Source of the DNA: Arsenophonus sp046530935
Lineage (GTDB): Bacteria > Pseudomonadota > Gammaproteobacteria > Enterobacterales > Enterobacteriaceae
Direction of reading: 5' to 3'
NCBI GenBank assembly: GCA_046530935.1
Contig: JBHEQW010000059.1
Location: 1 to 10,428, forward strand
DNA length: 10,428 nucleotides
The position numbers and the translations under genes are program-made. The notes below the pieces were generated by a model. That model was not told where the DNA came from. It searched no databases and was given only the letters and a program-made list of their open reading frames with translations. Below are positions 1 to 7,640 of this stretch, in pieces; the first letter of the stretch is position 1, and every line of letters begins with the position of its first letter.

Positions 1-59
1 ATAAGATCAAGATACTTACACTTGTGTTAAGGAATTCTCGTATGACTGCCAGAGCAAGC

Positions 60-740
60 AGCATAGAGTTATAGTCATTTCTTTCTACTAATCTTTGATA
101 AAGATGCATGAATTTATAGCATATTAAAATTACAATAAGGCGACAAATAATCATTAAAAAATCACTAGAACAATTAGCAGTAGAACTTATCAATAGTTAA
201 AAATGGCTTTAAATAGATTAAAGTTAACAAATATTAAAACCAATATGGTTTATTTAGAAAAAAGCAAGGAAGGATCAACTATCAACACTATTGATATAGC
301 GTGAATTTTTGATAAAAAGAAAAGTATATTAATATTGCTATGATAAAAATCAGCTTATATAACTTATTGCATCAGGTATTGCACATAAAAAGAAAATCCC
401 CAAAATTGGTCAAGATTACTTCCGTATTCAAAAAGCAATTAAAGAAGCTACTTTATGATATAACAGGTAAGGATTGTTGTAATCATAAGAAGTTTATCAT
501 AGCCATTGAAAAACTGCATTTAAAAACGTGTCTGGTGGTTTATGGTAGGTGTGGTTACGAGCATTATTGAAAACATTCAGGTATAATATTAAGTAACTGA
601 CTAAAGCTAATAATTTATTTGATTACAGTATTCATTACGATCAAAAAACAGATAAAGTGATTTTTAATAAACATAATCATGACAGAAGACCAGGAGGAGA
701 AGTGGCAACAAATAAAAAATGGAAAGTAGAAGATTTATAA
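60..740 (+). pseudogene. Gene A relic, arm A copy (unrecognised)
   Basis: I do not recognise this gene. It is a decayed reading frame that can be followed only by changing frame several times. Readable pieces include KKKIPKIGQDYFRIQKAIK near 386-445 and an uninterrupted 47-codon frame at 597-740 containing LFDYSIHYDQKTDKVIFNKH, then a basic segment (HDRRPGG), ending in WKVEDL and a stop. The arm B copy preserves the same order with different lesions, which supports a real ancestral protein of roughly 200 residues. The basic, aromatic-rich composition would suit a DNA-binding or plasmid-maintenance protein, but that is a guess. The open frame at 340-570 is a frame-shifted piece of the same relic, not a separate gene. 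It lies upstream of nuc on the same strand. Confidence 0.5.
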
Positions 741-780
741 GTTAAAAAATCACTAGAAGGTATGCGCATGTAAACAATAA

Positions 781-852
781 AAAAATAATGATTATCAGAG
801 TCAAGAAGCTGCAGAACATCATGTACTAAAAAGAAATTTATCACAACTATAA
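781..852 (+). pseudogene. Short relic frame ending in NLSQL
   Basis: A 23-codon open frame reads as a helix-like, charged tail (QEAAEHHVLKRNLSQL) and stops with TAA at 850-852. The arm B counterpart reads V-E-H-Y-E-V-K-N-L and reaches a TAA followed by AGC at the same alignment column. The shared stop suggests the C-terminus of an ancestral gene lying just upstream of the membrane peptide. It may be the end of gene A or a separate small gene; I cannot tell which. Confidence 0.35.
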
Positions 853-887
853 AGCGGAAGGAAGGATTAGGTAAGGCTGGAGAAATT

Positions 888-1043
888 ATGATGAATGGAT
901 TTATCTGATTGTTATTTGCATTACCAATCATACTTATCAATATGACTGCATATTATTGCCATACCCATAGTCACATTCTTTTTATTTTTTCACATGCTTC
1001 AGGGATTTTATTTTTTTTGTTGGCAGATTTGCTTGCATTATGA
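888..1043 (+). pseudogene. Small membrane peptide relic, arm A copy
   Basis: The frame starts at a double ATG (888, 891) preceded by GGAG with a 5-base spacer, a good ribosome binding site. It would encode about 51 residues, interrupted only by TGA at 906. The peptide is almost entirely hydrophobic: LLFALPIILINM, a short polar turn rich in His and Tyr, then ILFIFSHASGILFFLLADLLAL. It could form two membrane spans. Arm B preserves FALPIILVNM, the FLHAFNGFIFFWLAN region and the terminal LAL followed by TGA at the same column, so the stop at 1041-1043 is probably the ancestral end. The family is not recognised. It sits directly upstream of nuc on the same strand, with a 196-base gap. Confidence 0.45.
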
Positions 1044-1209
1044 TGCATTATCATCAGCTTGATAAGAATTTTATGCTACCTGATAACTATATCATTGTTT
1101 TTTTGTTGAGCTTTTTGTGATAGTTTACGTTTGTAAATTGATAACGTCAATGATTAATTGCGCTATTCCTTTTAATCTTCTGCTTGCATTTTTAGTAAAA
1201 AAAGAAGAG

Positions 1210-1222
1210 AAGAGCGACTCTT
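1210..1222 (+). promoter_or_regulatory. Short inverted repeat upstream of the dead nuc
   Basis: AAGAG-CGA-CTCTT is a perfect 5-base inverted repeat 17 bases before the nuc start. The same place in arm B has a looser version (AGAG ... CTCT around 8500). It could be an operator or part of a leader structure. It is short enough to be chance. Confidence 0.25.
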
Positions 1223-1239
1223 ACTATTAATATGCTGCA

Positions 1240-1794
1240 ATGATAAGTAAAGAAGTAAAAATAATTGCTGCTGTTTTCCATTCCTTTTGACATTTGCATC
1301 TCAACTTTCAGCCAGCATGAACACATTCAGGATCTGAAACTCAGTTTCTCACCAGAAAGGACAGCAAATATAGATAGTTCTGACTGCAATTGAAAAGTCA
1401 AAAACATCGATTGATATTGCGGTTTATTCATTTATCAACAAACCTATTACATTAGCTCTTGTTGAGCCTAAACAAAGAAGCGTCAATGTCTGTGTGGTTT
1501 CTGACAAAAAATCACACGGCGGTATGCTTTCCGACCTGACTTATCTAGATAATCACAGCGTACCGATAAAACTTAATTAGAAATACGCAATTATGCACAA
1601 TAAGTTTATGATTGTCGATGGTAATTCAATTAAAACTAGATCGTTTAACTACACCAAGACTGCTTCATTCCGAAACATAGAAAATGTGATTTACATGGCT
1701 AACAGAGGCACAGACACATTCTCAAAAAAAAGATACACAAGAATTTAATCGGTTATGAAGCGAAGCAAGACAAGACACAAAAACAACATATTAA
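1240..1794 (+). pseudogene. nuc: PLD-family nuclease Nuc, inactivated arm A copy
   Basis: This aligns along its full length with the intact minus-strand nuc at 7927-8469. From ATG at 1240 the frame reads MISKEVKIIAAVFHSF and then stops, because one base was lost in the signal-peptide region (GTTTTCC against GTTGTTTC). Restoring the frame gives the signal-peptide remainder and the nuclease domain. Further lesions are an in-frame TAG in the segment equivalent to LNDKYAI, a frameshift in an A-run near 1720, and a TGA replacing the Trp codon near the C-terminus. The HxK and D of the HKD motif survive (HNKFMIVDG), but the following GSxN has become RSFN, so Gly of the motif is lost. The family is phospholipase D-like endonucleases such as pKM101 Nuc. 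It cannot make active enzyme as it stands. Confidence 0.93.
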
Positions 1795-2040
1795 CTCACG
1801 ATGGTAGATATACCTAAACTCAAAATATGCCATTTTGCCAATACTCTAATCGCTATACGGAGTGGTTATATTGGTGTAAAGATAAAAATACTAAGATTTA
1901 AAGTTAGTGAGCAATTAGCAATATCATCATTAAAAAATGATAAGCAATGAATTGGCCTCTGGTTGCACCAAGTTGCACTGTTAACGGAACGTACCACACT
2001 ATTGTGTGAGCTGCGTAGTTATGCTATGTTAAGGAACATT
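1795..2040 (+). other. Spacer conserved between the two arms
   Basis: There is no convincing gene here. The sequence matches the reverse complement of about 7685-7925 in patches, for example TGTAAAGATAAAAATACTAAGATTT against the arm B form with GCTAAG. It holds a tandem GTTGCAC (1962-1968 and 1972-1978) and a CACAC/GTGTG inverted repeat. A frame near 1850-1940 (IAIRSGYIGVKIKILRFKV) is open in arm A but not preserved in arm B. Confidence 0.4.
1995..2008 (+). promoter_or_regulatory. CACAC-TATT-GTGTG inverted repeat
   Basis: This is a perfect 5-base inverted repeat with a 4-base loop, lying about 40 bases before the box shared by the gene R copies. Arm B has a degraded form (ACACACATAG near 7716-7725). 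It could be an operator for gene R, or a weak hairpin. There is no T-run after it, so it is not a typical terminator. Confidence 0.3.
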
Positions 2041-2048
2041 CATGATCA

Positions 2049-2080
2049 GAGTACTGTTTTATACTATGCGATATATTAAT
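2049..2080 (+). promoter_or_regulatory. Conserved box upstream of gene R, copy 1
   Basis: The block GAGTACTGTTTTATACT ... CGATATATTAAT recurs upstream of gene R at 6621-6653 (plus) and 7676-7641 (minus). It contains -10-like TATACT and TATATT hexamers and the palindrome AGTACT. It is better conserved than the sequence between it and the gene, which suggests a promoter or operator. The transcription start is not determined. Confidence 0.4.
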
Positions 2081-2089
2081 TTTTTGATG

Positions 2090-2384
2090 AATTTATCCAG
2101 CATGTAGCTCTGAATAAATCTTCTGAAAGCGTAAACATGGTATAATTAGAAATTATTACGCTATTTCATTGTGGCGTTACAGAACCAACTGTTTATCAGA
2201 AGCGCTTTATGCGCTTAATTCCAAAATTAATGATAACAAACAGACTAAATTTTATTATGGCTATAAAAAGAGGATATATCGTAATGTGTTCAACCTCGAT
2301 AATGACGCAGTTTTGACGCGCGGATACCTGAAGATGGCGTTTAAGTTGTGTAGCGTCCGTCAGAGATATTTGACGCTATCCTAA
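2090..2384 (+). pseudogene. Gene R relic, copy 1
   Basis: The gene is unrecognised. The frame contains CLSEALYALNSKINDNKQTK and YKKRIYRNVFNLDN, matching copy 3 (CLSEALYDLPLEMNDDRGTE, FFITPKN) and copy 2 (EALYEPHSEM, TEFFITHKKSL, SNVFNFCK). Similarity to the other copies stops at about 2300. The remaining 28 codons (to a TAA at 2382-2384) are of different origin or too diverged, so this copy is truncated and fused to unrelated sequence. The 71-codon frame beginning at 2169 therefore mixes a gene R piece with a foreign tail, and its TTG or GTG start has no visible ribosome binding site. Confidence 0.45.
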
Positions 2385-2809
2385 GTGGAACTTTCCTTTT
2401 TTTATTAGCGAAGTAGATTTTCTAGTAAGTTCATACTGTGCATTCAGCTAATCCTGGCACTTCTTCCTAGCGTGAATATGCCAGAGATACCAGGTAAGAC
2501 CACTAGGATTTATCAAGTTATAGCTTGTGGATGCAGTAGCTAGTCGAATAACAGTCGCCCATAGCTAGACTTCTTCCACGCTATTTTTTGAAGAATAGCT
2601 CACGCCATATAGCATATTTAATATTCAGACCTGCAAACTGCTAGGTTAGGTAACCAGAAAGATGAAGATGCTAATGTTGATTGAATGCTCAACAATAACT
2701 CCACAATGTACATAAGATATTAATTTCGACACTATATTTTCATGCACACTAGAATAGCTCAGTGGAAAACAGAGTATTAAGTAGCACGGCTAGTTATTGT
2801 TAAAACAGG
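2385..2809. other. Stretch without a recognisable gene
   Basis: I see no frame on either strand that reads as protein for more than a few dozen codons, and no RNA gene. A minus-strand patch near 2420-2600 (WKKSSYGRLLFD and GISGIFTLGRSARIS) has protein-like composition with intervening stops and may be a coding relic, but nothing in the window matches it. Confidence 0.4.
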
Positions 2810-2929
2810 CTAAATATAATCGGGCATGGTAAAAGTAATATGTTTGCCACTATCCGGTTTGGTGAAATATAAACCTGCTGTGCTAACCAACTGTTTGATA
2901 GCTTTGACACGCCATACGAAATGCAGCAT
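2810..2929 (-). pseudogene. Unrecognised 39-codon fragment
   Basis: The minus-strand frame starts at ATG 2929 and ends in TAG at 2810. It has a well-balanced composition: RVKAIKQLVSTAGLYFTKPD, then SGKHITFTMPDYI. The pattern of a helix followed by a beta-rich tail looks like the C-terminus of a small soluble protein. It lies 41 bases downstream of the gene R copy 4 frame, in another frame. It may be the continuation of gene R after a frameshift or a separate gene. No good ribosome binding site precedes the ATG. I cannot assign a family. Confidence 0.4.
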
Positions 2930-2970
2930 TTTAATTTACAGCTTTTATAGAAAAACTGCTCTGAAAACAT

Positions 2971-3350
2971 TCAGCAAATAGGATCAGCAGTAGAGCTATA
3001 CAACCTATAGCAAAAGTGCTGAAGACAAGCCATTCGTTCAACAGATATATGTGTTATCAAGTTGAAACTTTCACCGTGTTTTTCAAGAAAGTTATATTCC
3101 ATCCATGCACATATCATCAACGCTGAAAAGCGGTTTTCTAGTTTTCCAAAGGATAGAAAAATTATACATAATTCTCTATAGCTAATGAATTCATCGGCAA
3201 ACATGCTTTCAATTATTCTAACTTAATGCAGTTATATCCATGATCTGCTTAAGCAAATCGTTTCTCAAACCACTAATAATCTTGATTATCAGAAGCGGAT
3301 AATACTTTGCCTTAGCCAAAAATTTAGTCGATCTCTGCAAGTTATAAAAA
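2971..3350 (-). pseudogene. Gene R relic, copy 4 (central and C-terminal part)
   Basis: This is the best preserved view of the second half of the unrecognised repeated gene. The 77-codon frame 3204-2971 begins MFADEFISYRELCIIFLSFG and continues with KLENRFSALMICAWMEYNFL and EKHGESFNLITHISVERMA. Upstream, after one base lost near 3215, the sequence reads YNCIK where copy 3 reads GYNCIEVAIIES. Further up, LAKAKYYPLL matches the equivalent part of copies 2 and 3. MFADEF therefore lies inside the ancestral protein and its ATG is not a genuine start. The pattern is a soluble, helix-rich protein; no catalytic motif is recognised. It is oriented toward copy 1. Confidence 0.5.
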
Positions 3351-3883
3351 ACTAATTATTTTTTCAATTTCAAAGTTTCTGGAAACTCTGTCATTGAAGT
3401 AGCGAAAATGGCATACAGTGGCACCGACAGAGAAATTCCTAGAATGGCAAAATGAACGTTTATGCTATTGGAGTAATTATTCGAGACGGTAAATCATTAT
3501 CTTCTAGATTGTGGTTGCTAAAGACATATGTGTAAATCAAATTTTAAGCTATCTATAAATAGAAACGACAGTAGCGCCATTTTTCCATTTAAGATTTAGA
3601 GAAAATATTGAAAATTTAAGAAATCTTTAGCGTGTAGCTTACGAGAAATTCTAAAAAAATAAGATTATGCACTCAAATTTTAAAGAAAATAGCCTAAATT
3701 TGTTTGTCTTGTTATGCGTTGTTAGCAAATCTAGTGTATTAGGAGTCAAGCATGCCACCTCTGATGTTTCGTGAATCTGTTCTCAGTATTTAAATTTGAC
3801 ATTGTTTGCCATAAGGTTTTACCTGGTCAAATCAATTAGTTATATCTAGTTTTTCTGAGAAGACTAGAGCAGCTTAAATACCA
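3351..3883. other. Stretch without an assignable gene
   Basis: Most of this is AT-rich with stops in all frames. The one patch with protein-like composition is a plus-strand open run at 3348-3455, containing SGNSVIEVAKMAYSGTDREI and ending in PRMAK and TGA. Its opposite strand is also open (ILGISLSVPLYAIFATSM), so the strand is undecided. No repeat of it occurs in the window. Confidence 0.35.
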
Positions 3884-4110
3884 TTAAAATAATTTTTTCT
3901 TAAAGCACGGGTCTTCTAGATCTTTCTTCAGCTTCTTCATTGCTGAATGATACTTCGCTAAAAATCTTGCCAACAAAACATCAAAGACTTTATTAGCGGA
4001 ATTGCAGATCTCTACTACGCTAACAACATTTCTTATAGTTAAGCTTTAACTTTCGGTTGCATACCTCTTGTAAGTGAGTGAAGTCAGCACATTATCTGTT
4101 TTATGTACAC
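3884..4110 (-). pseudogene. Unrecognised decayed coding block, distal part
   Basis: A 53-codon run is open between stops at 4046 and 3884. It reads SVVEICNSANKVFDVLLARF followed by LAKYHSAMKKLKKDLEDP and CFKKKLF, a helical, lysine-rich C-terminus. In the same frame just upstream is VLTSLTYKRYATES before the stop. Composition and absence of low-complexity codons argue for a former gene end. It is probably the end of the decayed block that extends up to 5420. The family is not recognised. Confidence 0.4.
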
Positions 4111-4890
4111 AACATCGTTGGTACTGCGTGTCATGGAATATGGTTTCCATTGCATTCTAAAAAAAACAAAGGCTCTGTCTTCTCTATCAAATCTTGTAGA
4201 TACGATTAAGTCATGCACTCGTAAGACATTGAGAAGTTCAGCTCAGTTCGCTTTTTACTATATATAAGCATCCTCTAGCCCAACTAGCTCCTTACGTATA
4301 TGTTCAACTAAGCCATATAATGACAAACAGGAAAGGCGATCATCTTGCCTAGAAAGATTGTATATTCCAATCAGAGAAGAAATAAACGTACTGCCTATTC
4401 ATTAATCCAATATGCAGGGGCCCATCAATTGCTTGTAGACCTTCAAGCCATTGCTGCTGTTTTTTTGCTCTGCTGATGACATTTTTAGCCTATAAGCCAT
4501 GTGCTTTTTATCTAGAATAGCCTCTGAGATTCGTGAAAATCACTGGTAAATATAGCCTCACAGCGACACACCATGGGTATCAACTCTTCTCTGCTTTTTA
4601 CACACTTCAGATAAAGTTGTAGCAACAAGATACTGTGAAGTATATTCCGTTGCAGATACGATCTCCAGTCCACTTATCTTAGGAAGTTTAATCTTATAAC
4701 ACTAGTCTTGCATTGGTTCGTTGTGGCAAATAAGCGTTATGAATGAGACAACATAAAGACTCTTTGACAAGGCACAGCATTCAGAATATTGTAGGAGCAT
4801 CGGTTCATGCTTAGTCTAAACGACGCTGGATATCAACTGTCTGGCACGATTACTGATGAGTTCATGCAAAGAATCAGAGGTAATATTTGG
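4111..4890 (-). pseudogene. Unrecognised decayed coding block, central part
   Basis: One minus-strand frame stays readable over about 260 codons with roughly ten stop codons, fewer than expected for sequence this AT-rich. In order it gives RARQLISSVV, GLEIVSATEYTSQYLVATTL, SEVCKKQRRVDTHGVSL, RISEAILDKKHMAYRLKMSS, then (after a frame change) WLEGLQAIDGPLHIGLMNRQ and YVYFFSDW, then LSRQDDRLSCLSLYGLVEHI with RKELVGLEDAYI, then STRFDREDRAFVFFRMQW. This is a soluble, helix-rich protein with no motif I can name. A conjugation or secretion component is possible from the plasmid-like setting, but nothing in the residues proves it. The plus-strand frame at 4856-5056 is a shadow. Confidence 0.45.
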
Positions 4891-4989
4891 TTTTTTTTTG
4901 GATACTTATAGGGTAATTTTTTATGGCATATCATATCTATGTTGTCGAAATAACTGCAAAATAAATAAGCATGATACGCTATCATCTTC

Positions 4990-5420
4990 GAATTCCACAT
5001 ACGCTAGAAATAGTCATAACTCGAAGAGTTTGCCTAAGGAATTGTGCCTCAATTAATCATAGTGGCTTCATGAAAGTGGCAGCCATTTGATCAATATCTT
5101 TTCAAAGACCACCTTCTACTTGCCATTCATCCACCACATAGAAGAAACTCATCAACAGCACAGCATAGTGAAATGATGTTTGTGGCCAAAATCAGCAATT
5201 AAAGTTGAGCATATTAATAAATGATTGCTAAAACGGTTTATTGTTATCGAGCAAAAAAGCCAGGATGTTATAGAAGGCAATGAAGTCTTTACCGGAAAAA
5301 GTTTTTTTATAAATTCATATCAGCGTCATATTAATACGAAGTTTAACAGCAACAAGTGTTGATGTTAGTGAGGATAGATTGTTTTCTCTTGTATTGTATG
5401 CGCACTTGAAAACGCATCAA
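4990..5420 (-). pseudogene. Unrecognised decayed coding block, proximal part
   Basis: The frame reads, with single stops between pieces, NLSSLTSTLVAVKLRINMTL, TFSGKDFIAFYNILAFLLDN, QSFINMLNFN, FWPQTSFHYAVLLMSFFYVV, DEWQVEGGL, KDIDQMAATFMKP and LIEAQFLRQTLRVMTISS. Apart from four or five TGA/TAG/TAA lesions it holds one frame for about 130 codons, so decay here is younger than in the centre. Two hydrophobic stretches could be membrane spans. It probably forms the N-terminal part of the same gene as the central block, transcribed away from hsp20. No start codon is certain; the candidate region is about 5385-5425. The family is not recognised. Confidence 0.45.
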
Positions 5421-5432
5421 CTGTCACTATAT
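5405..5432 (+). promoter_or_regulatory. Sigma-32-like heat-shock promoter of hsp20
   Basis: CTTGAAA at 5405-5411 is the exact heat-shock -35 consensus. After a 13-base spacer comes CACTATAT (5425-5432), which agrees with CCCCATNT at six of eight places counting the free N position. The predicted transcript start lies near 5440, giving a leader of about 45 bases before the former hsp20 start at 5485. Position and orientation fit the gene's known regulation in enterobacteria. A leader thermosensor is usual for ibp genes, but I see no clear one here. Confidence 0.55.
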
Positions 5433-5484
5433 GTAAAGAGGTAAACCTTAAGTGTTAATCAACAACATATTAAAGTAGGATACA

Positions 5485-5942
5485 ATAGCATATCGTTATT
5501 TCTCTCTTATTCCATAGATTTAGCATCATCTGCTGGCTGACCGTTTTATCTAAATAGATAATCTATTTAGTTGTTTAATCAGTGGAAACAAGTTTGCTGA
5601 TATACCTCCATATAATCTGCTGTAACAAGACAAAAAGCATTATGAAATGATAGTGAGCAATACAAATGGCTATAGGCAGGATAAACTTGATATTCGCTGC
5701 TTAATAACCAGCTAACCATTAGCGGTAAAGCAAAAATTAAAAAATTGATACTACTGAAGGAAAATACGGCATTAAATGGTTGCAATCAAAGTATTAGAAA
5801 AAGTAAGTTTTCTTTAAGTTTCAGCCTTGAGCATCGGATAATAATCCAGCAGGCGAATCTGAATAATGGATTATTAACCATGCAATTTACCTACGATTTT
5901 CCTGAACAGAAAAAACCGCAGAAGATTGCCATTAGTCATTAG
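5485..5942 (+). pseudogene. Small heat-shock protein Hsp20 (IbpA/B-like), broken
   Basis: Small heat-shock chaperones hold unfolding proteins in the cytoplasm for refolding by DnaK/ClpB. The sequence reads, in order: AYRYFSLIP, HHLLADRFI, IDNLFSCLISGNKFADIPPY, then QDKKHYEMIVSNTNGYRQDK with LDIRC (first part of the alpha-crystallin domain), QLTISGKAK after a frame change, KSKFSLSFSL, ANLNNGLLTMQF and the C-terminal KKPQKIAISH. The GLL motif and the I-x-I-type tail (KIAI) are present. The ancestral length of about 152 residues matches the family. Lesions are the start ATG now ATA at 5485, preceded by AGTAGGA; stops at 5515, 5521, 5551 and 5623; and a one-base loss near 5705. The minus-strand frame 5579-5785 is a shadow. 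The open tail 5745-5942 is not a separate gene. Confidence 0.87.
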
Positions 5943-5986
5943 AATTAATCAGGTCACGTGCTTGAACACAATGACAATTAAAACAT

Positions 5987-6006
5987 AGCGCATATTTTTT
6001 GGCGCT
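5987..6006 (+). terminator. Weak hairpin after hsp20
   Basis: AGCGC (5987-5991) pairs with GCGCT (6002-6006) across a T-rich loop, 45 bases after the hsp20 stop, followed by TTAACTTTCT. The stem is only 5 base pairs and the T-tract is interrupted, so this is a possible remnant rather than a clear terminator. Confidence 0.25.
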
Positions 6007-6206
6007 TTAACTTTCTAACAGCAAAAATATATAATGATTTCATCAATTAGGACAATGAAATGCGCGGACAGAGGATCATCTGCATTCTACAGCATAAATG
6101 TCGTGCAATATGTCTTTATTATTGGTATGCCACACCTCACATGTGTTCTATTCTAGTAAGTTTTCGCTGTCGACTTGATTTTAGTCAGGTACAGTTCAAA
6201 AAATTA

Positions 6207-6374
6207 TCAACCCAACGCGATCATTTTCGGCCACAACACTGCATCCAACAATTCCGTAATAGCAGTATTCACAGCCTTTAAAATAGCGAATAACACCATT
6301 TCGGCCTGATAATAGTGTTGTATTAAATCTCGATTGTCTGACTCAAGCTGCTCGGATACCAGCTGATAGCGGCT
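6207..6374 (-). pseudogene. Unrecognised 55-codon open fragment
   Basis: Between stops at 6375-6377 and 6207-6209 the minus strand is open and reads SRYQLVSEQLESDNRDLIQH, then YYQAEMVLFAILKAVNTAIT and ELLDAVLWPKMIALG. The composition is that of a helical, amphipathic protein, unlike random AT-rich frames. Codons upstream in another frame (LLHSTYARAVKPLSAGIRAA) may belong to the same gene. There is no start codon with a ribosome binding site, so it is a fragment. The family is not recognised. The plus-strand frame at 6060-6281 overlaps it and looks like a shadow. Confidence 0.4.
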
Positions 6375-6620
6375 TTACAGCCCGAGCATAAGTGCTGTGT
6401 AGCAGCCATTGACTTATCACAGTCAAATCAACAATTGATGATCAGCCAGCTACGTCACATGTAGGCAGTATTTTATTTGCAGAAAAACATGGCGGCCTTA
6501 CATAATCTGCATAGCGGTAAATAATTCTATTTTCGTTATACTTATCCATCCTGCTATAAACATAGCTCAAGTATGGACTGAGAAGAGCAGCTACCGCTGC
6601 TTCTTGGAAGTTCATACTCT

Positions 6621-6653
6621 GAGTACTGTTTTTATACTTTACGATATATTAAT
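6621..6653 (+). promoter_or_regulatory. Conserved box upstream of gene R, copy 3
   Basis: GAGTACTGTTTTTATACT followed by CGATATATTAAT repeats the boxes at 2049-2080 and 7676-7641. Upstream of it the similarity to the arms ends within about 10 bases, so copy 3 was cut just before the box. The ATG of this copy is 80 bases downstream. Confidence 0.4.
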
Positions 6654-6732
6654 ATATTCATGAAGCCATTAGGATGGCTTGGAATTAAATTTCATAGAAA
6701 ATTGTAAACCAGATAAAATAAGAAAGAAAAAC

Positions 6733-7130
6733 ATGAGTTCATGTGTTACGCTAACATGTTTATCCGAAGCGCTTTATGATCTGCCACTCGAAATGAATGA
6801 TGACAGAGGAACTGAATTTTTCATAACACCAAAAAATAGCCAGTACAACAATGCCTCAGGACTCTGCCCATAATTTTTCGATACACAAGTATTTATCACT
6901 CAGTCACGATTATTCGTGATTTTTAGGAACGCAGATAAGGGTTAAGCCAAATGCTATTGGATACAACTGTATTGAGGTGGCAATTATTGAAAGTATACTT
7001 GCTGATGGATTCATTACATAATATGGAATTATATATATTTATCCAGTATCAATGGATAAATACAAAAATAACTTGACTGATAGATCTTACGAATGCGGAC
7101 AGGATAGTATTAGGATTTCTATATCTTTTG
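6733..7130 (+). pseudogene. Gene R relic, copy 3
   Basis: This is the unrecognised repeated gene. From ATG 6733 it reads MSSCVTLTCLSEALYDLPLE, MNDDRGTEFFITPKN and SQYNNASGLCP, then stops at 6871-6873. The TTG at 6679 gives a longer frame, but the matching position in copy 1 supports an ATG near 6733. After frame changes the sequence continues as HKYLSLSHDYS and, near 6945-7020, KPNAIGYNCIEVAIIESILA with DGFIT, which matches copy 4 up to MFADEF. This copy therefore preserves the N-terminal and middle parts, and with copy 4 it allows reconstruction of most of the protein. Similarity fades near 7100, where copy 2 arrives from the other strand. Confidence 0.45.
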
Positions 7131-7149
7131 CACTATATCCAAAGGATAA

Positions 7150-7600
7150 TTTAGCAAAAAAATAGAAATTTTTTGCCATATTAGAATAATTTATCAACTT
7201 CATCGGCTAAGTTATCTTTATTTTTATTCAAATTTTTCAAAGGAGACTGAAATTATATCCTCAGTTATCATATTAGATAATAAATTTATCCGCAAACATA
7301 CTACTTTAAGTCATTTTCATACTCAATGCAATTATATCAAACGGCATCTCGGCTTAGTAGCTTGAAACATAGGCGTTTGCTTAAAACTACGAATAATCCT
7401 GAGTAAAAAGGCGAATAATACTTGCATGTCAAAACAAATTAGTTTGCAAAAGTTGAACACATTACTGCATAAGCTCTTTTTATGTGTTATAAAAAATTCA
7501 GTCGGTTTGTGTTATCTCTACATTTCTGAATGGGGCTCATAAAGCGCTTCGAATAATCAGACAGTGTAACATGTGAAGTAGTGTGTTGTCTTACTAGAAG
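7150..7600 (-). pseudogene. Gene R relic, copy 2
   Basis: In minus-strand order it reads EALYEPHSEM, TEFFITHKKSL and SNVFNFCK (about 7560-7445), then YNCIE near 7330 and MFADKFI near 7296, followed by stops. Every segment has a counterpart in copies 1, 3 or 4, with independent stops and frameshifts. It is the downstream neighbour of the intact nuc in arm B and runs convergently into copy 3. It is not expressed as a full protein. The family is not recognised. Confidence 0.45.
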
Positions 7601-7640
7601 ATTTCTTCTGAGCTATCTATCTGGATGAATTCATCAAAAA

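Larger units (their letters stand above)
1..2300 (+). repeat. Arm A of a large diverged inverted repeat
   Basis: The reverse complement of 7450-9641 aligns to this segment nearly end to end, with many substitutions and small indels. Anchors I matched by eye, arm A against the reverse complement of arm B: the stretch around 107-160 (TTTGATAAAGATG ... AATAATCAT), the block at 186-245 (GAACTTATCAA ... ATGGCTTTA), a block at 500-530, 730-755 (GATTTATAAGTTAAAAAATC), the membrane-peptide frame at 888-1043, all of nuc at 1240-1794, the spacer, the upstream box at 2049-2080, and the gene R start to about 2300. Identity is highest in nuc and weakest in the AT-rich flanks. Order and relative orientation are the same throughout, so one duplication event followed by decay is the simplest reading. 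The left limit is cut by the window edge. Confidence 0.85.

Noticed and set aside
340..570. 76-codon open frame
   Set aside because: Comparison of the two arms shows it is a mixture of frames of the gene A relic. The arm B copy supports the other frame through KKKIPKIGQDYFRI.
2751..2785. AATAGCTCAGTGG resembles a tRNA D-arm
   Set aside because: No acceptor stem, anticodon arm or T-loop (GTTCRANNC) follows at the right distance.
5579..5785. 68-codon minus-strand frame
   Set aside because: It is antisense to the hsp20 relic, whose residues match the family across the whole stretch.
6582..6605. Hairpin GAAGAGCAGC / GCTGCTTCTT as a terminator
   Set aside because: The stem has a bulge and no T-run follows on either strand. 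It lies just before the gene R copy 3 edge and may be chance.
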